Assembly (NCBI RefSeq): GCF_022965805.1
Contig: NC_133110.1
Coordinates: 28,826,668-28,890,667 of the forward strand
Length of the DNA stretch: 64,000 nucleotides
From: Primulina eburnea
Taxonomy: Eukaryota; Streptophyta; Magnoliopsida; Lamiales; Gesneriaceae
Direction: 5' to 3'
Part shown: piece by piece, positions 57,657 to 64,000 of the stretch
Layout: every line of letters begins with the position of its first letter
Position numbering within the stretch: the first letter of the stretch is position 1
Translations under genes and position numbers: made by a program
Notes under the pieces: model-generated
Databases searched by the model: none
What the model was told of the DNA's origin: nothing
The model's input: the letters and a program-made list of their open reading frames with translations, nothing else

Positions 57657-59819
57657 TGTAACGCCCCGAAAATTTAAAGGTCCACGCGAACCACATGCAT
57701 GCAATTTTTAAATTCTCTTGTATTTAATTAAATGTTTAAATTGCATGAATTAATTATGTTGTGCATAATTGCATGTTTAAAATATATTTTCTACATTGTT
57801 GCATTAAAATGTAATTTTTAAGGTTATTCGAGTTGCGATCGAGGAACGGGGACCGAGGGCTGAAAAATGTAAAAAGTTTTTATTAAATAATTGTTTTTAA
57901 TTATTTAAAATAAGGGTGATGATTTTTCTTATTTTTGAAATTAAGGAATTTTGAGACGAATTTACACGCCGGGATTTATTTTTATCGGTGTTGGATTTTA
58001 ACTAAAATTCGATCTTTTAAGCAGTCCGGCTATTTAATTCACTAATTATTTTTATGAAAACATTTTTTTAAGTTTATTTAAATCCTAACTTGCACTAGTG
58101 GGCTTAATTAGGAGTTAATAGGTCTTAAGCCTATTAAATAAAATGGATTAGCATATAAAGACAATTAAACCCTAAGCTAGACTCTCAAAAACTCACGCCA
58201 CCCTTTTTGTGCAAAACAAAAACTCTCCCTCGGCGCAGCAGCAGGTCTCGGCCGTGGGAAACTGATTTTTCCTTCAAAGTTTTAAGGGAAGCAAGACTCG
58301 GTTCTCTCCTTCGTCGCCATCGGTATTTCGTGCGTTTACGACGCAAAGGCACGCCTATATCTTCCTTTGCTTATCCATTACATCATAATATCGATTCAAA
58401 TTCTGTGTGTATGAAGATCGTGAAGTTTTATTTTCAGAAATTCGTTTTTCTCATGAACATGCTATGAACTAATGATTTTTATGTACCAGACCATGTCTTG
58501 ATTGTGTTTAGGGACTGCCATGATGCCATATGATGTTTAGGTAAAGGTTTCAAGGAAAACAAAGCCACACACAACCACCCACCATCGACAGAAATCAAAA
58601 GGGAATAAGGAAACAAAAGCTGAAGGCTGCTGTCATGGCTTTCATGTTCGGGTTGCACGGTTTTAGGGTGAGGCTTGGACTTGGCTTGGGCCAGGACACC
58701 GTCAGGGGTTGTCATGAGTCAGGGTGAGAGTCCTAGCCATGCTAGGACTCGAACCGAGGGCTCGGGAAGAGTCCTAGCGCAGCTAGGACTCCACCCGAGA
58801 ACCCTGCATAGATTTGTGCAGGGTTTGCGCCACTTCCAGGCGATGGAGGCTCGATGCATGGGGCACGGGCTGGGCTAGGAGGGTTCACTAGGGTCCCAAG
58901 TAAGGGTTCATGGGTTGGGTTCAAGCGGTAAAGCACAGGCTGGGCTCACACGATCATGAACATGGAGTTCATGCAAAGTGTATTCTCGGCCAGCATATGC
59001 AGTGACTTGAGGGCCTCGTTTTTCGGCTTTGGGTGAGGGTTTTAATGGTTTGAGGGTCCAGTAGGTAATTTTAGGATGTTGGGCAAGTTCTGGTTCGTTA
59101 TGGTCCGAGGGTAACTCGGTAAAATTAGGAGATGGCTCGGGGTCGAAGTTTAGGTGTCAAAATGAGTTTTAAAATGAAGAAAAGTTTGAAAACGGCTCAT
59201 GGGGGTCGAGTCGTGATCCACAAGGGCTAAAATAATATAAAAAGACGAAATTTAGAATTTAGGAATTTATATTAAAGTTTGGTATTTTTTTCGGGATTAA
59301 AACACCGTTAAAATAATTAAGAAAAGATAATTGGAAAAGTCTAAGTTTTACGCCAAATAAAATTACGGAAAAATTCATATAAGCTTAAATAATTATTTGG
59401 GACATTTTAGAGTCATGAAATCAAGAAAAAAGTCGAAATCGTAATTGTCGAGCCCAGGGGTAAAACGATCTTTTTACGCCGGGAAATTCGTAAAGGTCAT
59501 GGCAGTGCCCTAAATGCTGTTTTATGATATTATGATCATTTTTACATGTTTATGAAATGTTCATGATTTACTTATGATTTATTTTAAATGTCCATGAAAT
59601 TTTATGATTTAAGTTGACATTTAAAATACATGGTGCATGCTTGGTTTCAAAAGAAAATATATTTATGTATGATTTTATAAGGTGATGAAAACATGAAACA
59701 TTGATGAAAGTGAAGTAATTGTGACTATGAGGATTTGAGGATATGAGGTTAAGATTGAGGATAGGCCAAGGCTCAGTAGACGATCTTGTGTCGCTGATGT
59801 CCCTGCCGCCCAGTACTGT
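57657..59819 (+). repeat. LTR G, cut by element H
   Basis: It starts TGTAACGCCCCGAAAATT, close to H's start TGTAATGTCCCGAAAATC. It is entered just 7 bp after the end of F's LTR. It breaks off in CCCAGTACTGT, within a motif also present in H and C; the rest must lie beyond the window. A TATATAAAG lies near 58153. Confidence 0.75.
58728..58791 (+). repeat. Two perfect palindromic hairpins in LTR G
   Basis: Arms GAGTCCTAGC and GCTAGGACTC flank 3-nt loops (CAT at 58738-58740, GCA at 58779-58781). Both stems are 10 bp and perfect. Probably in the transcribed leader, well downstream of the TATA-like site. Confidence 0.8.
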
Positions 59820-62800
59820 TGTAATGTCCCGAAAATCGGAAAGTTCACGTGAACCACATGCATGCAAATTATTAAATTCTTTCAAAGCATAAAATGTATT
59901 TTTATTTAATTAAATTTGTGTTTAATTATTTTTATGCATAATTCATGCATGATAGAATTTATTTCATGAAATTTTAAAGGTATATGCATTAGAGATTTTA
60001 ATTTTCATTTCGCCCTCGAACGAGGAACGGAGACCGGAGAATTTTCAGGAAAAAATTATTTTATTACACGGTTAATTTTTATTAATTAATATAAGAAGTT
60101 TTAAAGTTATTTTTCAAGAATTGGGATTTATTGTGTATTTTTACCGCAAGATTTTAATTTTTATCGGTACGTAGATTTTATTGAATTGAGAGACTTTTTG
60201 AGGGTTCGGCTAATATTTTCAAAATCTTTCCAACGTGAAATATTTTTCAAGAGTGTGTTTGAATTTAATGGACCTAATTTTAAGTTTATTGGGCTTAAAT
60301 ATCTTTTTAAACTTTTAATTAAACAATTAAGGCCCATTATTTACTAATTAATCATTTAAATCATTTAATAGTGTTACCCTACACCAATTATCCTTCAACA
60401 ACCGACACACCCCTTCCCCTATCATTCTCTCTTTATTTCAGCAGCTCATCACCAGCCAATCTTCGATCAAGCTTCAATCTTTGCAAAGAAAATATCTCCG
60501 GTGCCCTCCCTCGAGCTATCATTCAAAGTTTTGATTCAATATATTTCAAGGCACATTTGTATCTTCCACTTTCCTCCACTCACAAACCTCCCTTCACCTC
60601 TCCATTCTCTCTGTTTTTCCAGCAGCAACTCAAGCAAAGTATCGGCCATGGTTTTTCCTTGCAAAGAAATTCTCCGGCGCTCTCCCGACGTCAGTTCTTC
60701 GTCGTTCTTGCGTAGGAATCATCAAAGGCACGCCATGTACTTTTATTGCTGCATCATACACGTTATATACATGCTGTATTATGTTTATTTGTTTGTGGAA
60801 TTCACGTTCCAAAGCATATCATGGAGATCCCTCGGTTTTGTTTGTTCAAACACGTGCATCTTTTGTTCACTACTCATGTTTTCTATAAAAATGTTGCAAG
60901 GGGCTGCTGCTGTTGGTTGTTAAGGGGCTGAACATGGTGTCATGATGTTGTTTTGGAGACTAAATTTGTTGCTGATGATTACAGGGTGAAGGGCCGAGAG
61001 GTGGTGTTCTTGGGTGGTAAGGGTAATGAGAGGTATGGTGCAAGGTAGAGTAGACTCGCCTGAAAAGGGGGCTGAACCAGAACTAGGTGCTGTCCATGAG
61101 GGTCCAGTCGAGGTCTAGGGGAGGTGGGTTAAGGTCTGGAACAGCTGGTCTCGGTCCAGGAGCAGATCGAAGGGGGTTTAGTTGAAGAGAGCTCGGGTAG
61201 TTGTTCTTGGAGAGGCTCGAACGTTTCTGCTTTTAGTTGCACATCAGCTTTAATTATGCTTTGTTTAGGCTTGGTTTAGGAGTTCATTAAGGTCTTAAGA
61301 GTGAGCCTTGAAGGCTGGACAAGTGAAGATGGAAGGTGGACCGAAACTGTATGGGGTTGAAGACGTGTTGGAAGATAAGAGTACAAGGGGGGCCTAGAGT
61401 TTATTGAAGGGTAGCCGAAACATTATGGATTTAGATGGAATAATTTAAGTAGTAAATGGTTTAGAATGGGTTTTTAAGTTATGGTAAAAATTTGGGAAAG
61501 TTTTGGTTAAGTTTCAATTCGATTCGGGTTAAAATCGGGACCCCGGTCTAAGTTTTAAAATAATTCGATTAAATTACGAAATGGGCTCGAGTTTACGTCT
61601 AGGAATTCCTTTAAATATGTTTTGGGATATTTTTAAGAGTTTGGTAAGCTTCGGATCAAAATAATGAGTTTTGGATTTATCCGGGATTTAGTCGCCTCAC
61701 TAAAAGTTAATTAAAGAATTAATTGAAACGCCTAGATTTAAGCTTGATAAAATTAAGGAAAATTATATTTAAGCTCAAATAATTATTAGAAGTGTAAGTT
61801 TTTAATTTGGGGAATTTTATACTAAGTTTTGGTTTAATTCGGGATTAAAACTCATTAATATGTTATATTTAAAGATTAATTTAAAAGTCATAGATTTAAG
61901 CCAAATAAAAATATGGGAAAGTTCATGTAGGCTTAAATAATTATTTGGGACATGTTAGAGTCAATGGAATTAAGAAAATGTCAAAGAAGTGAAATTTTAC
62001 GTCCAGGGGTAAAATGATAATTTTTGGGTTTACAGGGGCAAAATGGTCATTTTGCACCCGGGGTGAGAATTTGGTCATGGCAGCGCCCTGAGCACATCTT
62101 ATCATGATTTAAATGTTTATGCATCACGTTCATGATTTTTATGTAATTACGATAAATACGTTGCGTGCTTGGTTTAAAGGAAAAATTACGTATATGCATG
62201 ATTTTATTAAGTGATGAATATGATGACACGTTTTGAAGGAAGTGATTTAGTTGTGACTAATACGATGACATGATGATATGATTGGAGATATCGTGAGGGA
62301 AAAGGCCCCAGAGGGAGCCCGTTTACGGGAGAAGGCCCCAGAGGGAGCCCGACGATCGTATTTCCATTGACATGATATGATGATATGATAGGCCAAGACC
62401 CAGTTGACGGGTGAGAGTGTCGCTGGTGTCCCCGCCGCCCAGTACTGTGGTTATACGTAGATGGATCCATCGACTGACATGATGACATGATGATACGAAA
62501 GTCACAGCTAATGAACTGAATTCAATTAAAAAGAAAATGTATACGTATATGATGACATGAAATGACATGATTTTACACGATATGATTTTACACGACACGT
62601 ATACGTATATGATGACATGAGATGACATGATTTTAATACGATATGATTTTACACGACACGAACGTATATGATGACATGAGATGATATGATTTTACACGAT
62701 ATGATTTTTACACGACACGTTTACGTATATGATGACATGAGATGACATGCTATGATTATTACCATTTTTTGAAAGGATACATTTACATATATGATTTTTA

Positions 62801-63364
62801 CTGCTGACACGAATGCTTTTAAGTTCATGAAAAGATATATTGAGTATGATATTTTTCACTGCTGTGTGCTACGTATATGTACTTGTTATTCCTGGTACAG
62901 GTGTGTTGAGTCTTTAGACTCACTAGGCGTCTGTGATGCAGGTGAGCTTAATGATGAGGAGACTGGAGGTGCCGAACTCTGAGTAGTCAGAACTGGTGCG
63001 GTGACACGACCCGAGGACCACACGTTTTCCGCGCATTTATGATTTTATGATATTGAGAGGAGATGAAAATTTTCCACGTTTATGATTTGGATGTTAGGAT
63101 TTTTACTCGCTTATTTCCCATTATAATTTTTATTGGCAAATGCTTATGAGTATTTTTAAATGATATTTTCAGTATGACAGCATGCCTATTTTTATGTTAA
63201 AATAAATATGATTATTTTAAAAGATGAGTTTGATTATTTTTAAACGACGCTATTTTTATGGTCGAATATTTAAGATCATTTTAAATGTTATTTCGAAAAT
63301 GCGAGCTTTTATTTTTTTAAAAAAAAATATCCAGTAGAATTTTAAAAATGAGTGAGACGTTACA
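59820..63364 (+). repeat. 5' LTR of element H, 3545 bp
   Basis: The longest LTR here. It contains two imperfect copies of a Ser-codon-like CT-rich stretch (about 60405-60500 and 60590-60690), a doubled GGCCCCAGAGGGAGCCCG unit (62304-62351), a tandem array (62535-62760), CCCAGTACTGT (about 62440), TGAGTCTTTAGACTCA (62907-62922), GCAGGTGAG and TTCCGC (63027-63032). Open frames up to 140 codons look like chance. Confidence 0.78.
62535..62760 (+). repeat. Tandem array in LTR H, about four units near 60 bp
   Basis: Unit phrases are CGTATATGATGACATGA, GATGACATGATTTTACACG and ATATGATTTTACACGACACG. Units vary by small indels. Confidence 0.8.
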
Positions 63365-63366
63365 GT

Positions 63367-63378
63367 TGGTATCAGAGC
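63367..63378 (+). other. Primer-binding site of element H
   Basis: TGGTATCAGAGC, initiator-Met type, 2 nt after the LTR as in element C. Confidence 0.92.
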
Positions 63379-64000
63379 AAGGGTCCTGTATAGGGTTGTG
63401 CCACCACCAGCTTCTGCCGCTCAGTCTTCAAGCCTCAAGTCTGTAAGCTTTTATGATTTAAATGTTTTAAATGATTTACTCTTATCACCTGCGTGTTAAC
63501 ATGATTTACGCTTTATGACGATTTACGGTATATGTTTAACTGCTTTTATGATTTAAGGATTTATTGTTTTTTTTTTTAAAAAAAAACCAAATTAAATTGC
63601 ATGTTGGTTACTTTTGGAATTAGACGTGTCTAAGAATTCAAATATTGAGCTTTAGGAGAGGTTGATAATGATTTAACTATATTAATTTCGGTTAGTAGTA
63701 CTGATGTTCTACTCGTGAGTCATAAGTTAAACTTAAAAATTATGAATGCTTTTGGGACTTGTAGATTTTCTAAGAAATTACTGATGGTTCGTGGTTGCTA
63801 GCCGAGTGAATTTTTGAGAATTTCTTGTAAGGATTAATGATTCGAAAACTACGACAATCTTTGGAAGTATAAAAATGTAAAATTTATTTAGGATACATGC
63901 TCTACTTAGTGAAACCTAAGGATTGAATTGAATGGATCGAAAATTTTAAGGACCAAATTATAAATTTTCAAATTTTGAGGATTAAATTCTAACTTTTGAG
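63379..64000 (+). other. Leader of element H up to the window end
   Basis: AT-rich and non-coding as far as visible; carries a GTAAG donor-like site (GT at 63443). A gag start is expected beyond the edge. Confidence 0.5.

Larger units (their letters stand above)
59820..64000 (+). mobile_element. Gypsy element H, 5' LTR and leader, runs off the window
   Basis: TGTAATGTCC to CGTTACA (63364), then a primer site and leader. Leader words (CAAGTCTGTAAG, TAGGGTTGTGCC) match element C, so H is a relative of C. No gag start is reached before the window ends. It is inserted in LTR G. Confidence 0.8.

Noticed and set aside
58207..58936. Small frames in LTR G
   Set aside because: They cross the palindromes and have no recognisable domain; LTR leader sequence explains them.
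60371..60923. Frames of 114 and 140 codons in LTR H
   Set aside because: Low-complexity Ser/Phe-rich translations of a CT-rich duplicated stretch; no conserved motif.

Overview
The window is plant nuclear DNA, almost certainly from a eudicot. The grounds are one spliced nuclear gene with many short introns, plant-type Ty1/copia and Ty3/gypsy elements with tRNA-type primer sites, a plant L1-type LINE and AT-rich intergenic DNA. I suspect an asterid (Lamiales-like) because the short terminal-inverted-repeat element near 190-372 resembles one I associate with that group; this is recollection, not proof.

Layout. Positions 1-1133: a possible 3' coding end, a degenerate MITE-like element and AT-rich DNA. 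1134-7221: a complete but mutated Ty1/copia element with a GAATG target duplication. 7689-11281 (minus strand): the only clear host gene, RPF1, a Brix-domain ribosome production factor with nine exons that join in frame to 356 residues. 11794-13157: old repeat remnants. 13158-64000: a stack of nested LTR retrotransposons.

The nest can be unpicked from exact boundaries. F is a gypsy LTR (13158-14273 plus 56731-57649), split by element D1 (14274-56725, minus strand, duplication ATTGG). D1's left LTR holds a 5334-bp LINE (15170-20503, 16-bp duplication); with the LINE and one duplication removed, both D1 LTRs are exactly 1824 bp. D1's interior holds element A (25792-54785, plus strand). A's gag is split by the young, intact element B (28731-35830, duplication CAAAA). 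A's 3' end holds element C (41506-54144), whose 5' LTR holds a solo LTR, E (43290-45466, duplication AAGGT). The chain F > D1 > A > C > E is five levels deep. To the right, LTR G (57657-59819) is inserted just after F's LTR and is itself cut by H (59820 to beyond the window).

A, B, C and D1 encode gag, protease, reverse transcriptase, RNase H and integrase, and B, A and C end in a chromodomain-like tail, so they are chromovirus-type Ty3/gypsy elements (Tekay/Del-like by my reading). Only B has an unbroken 1475-residue gag-pol frame; its LTRs differ at about five positions by eye.

Most interesting are features in the LTRs and leaders rather than new proteins. (1) Four LTR families carry paired GC-rich dyads spaced 20-23 bp apart, upstream of a TATA-like sequence, with a different word in each family. 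(2) C has a 207-bp candidate intron between gag and protease whose removal restores the frame and the family length exactly. (3) D's LTR has two tandem 66-nt hairpins with compensatory base changes. (4) A hairpin of the type TGAG...CTCA, followed by AGGT and then TTCCGC, recurs in the 3' part of several LTR families.
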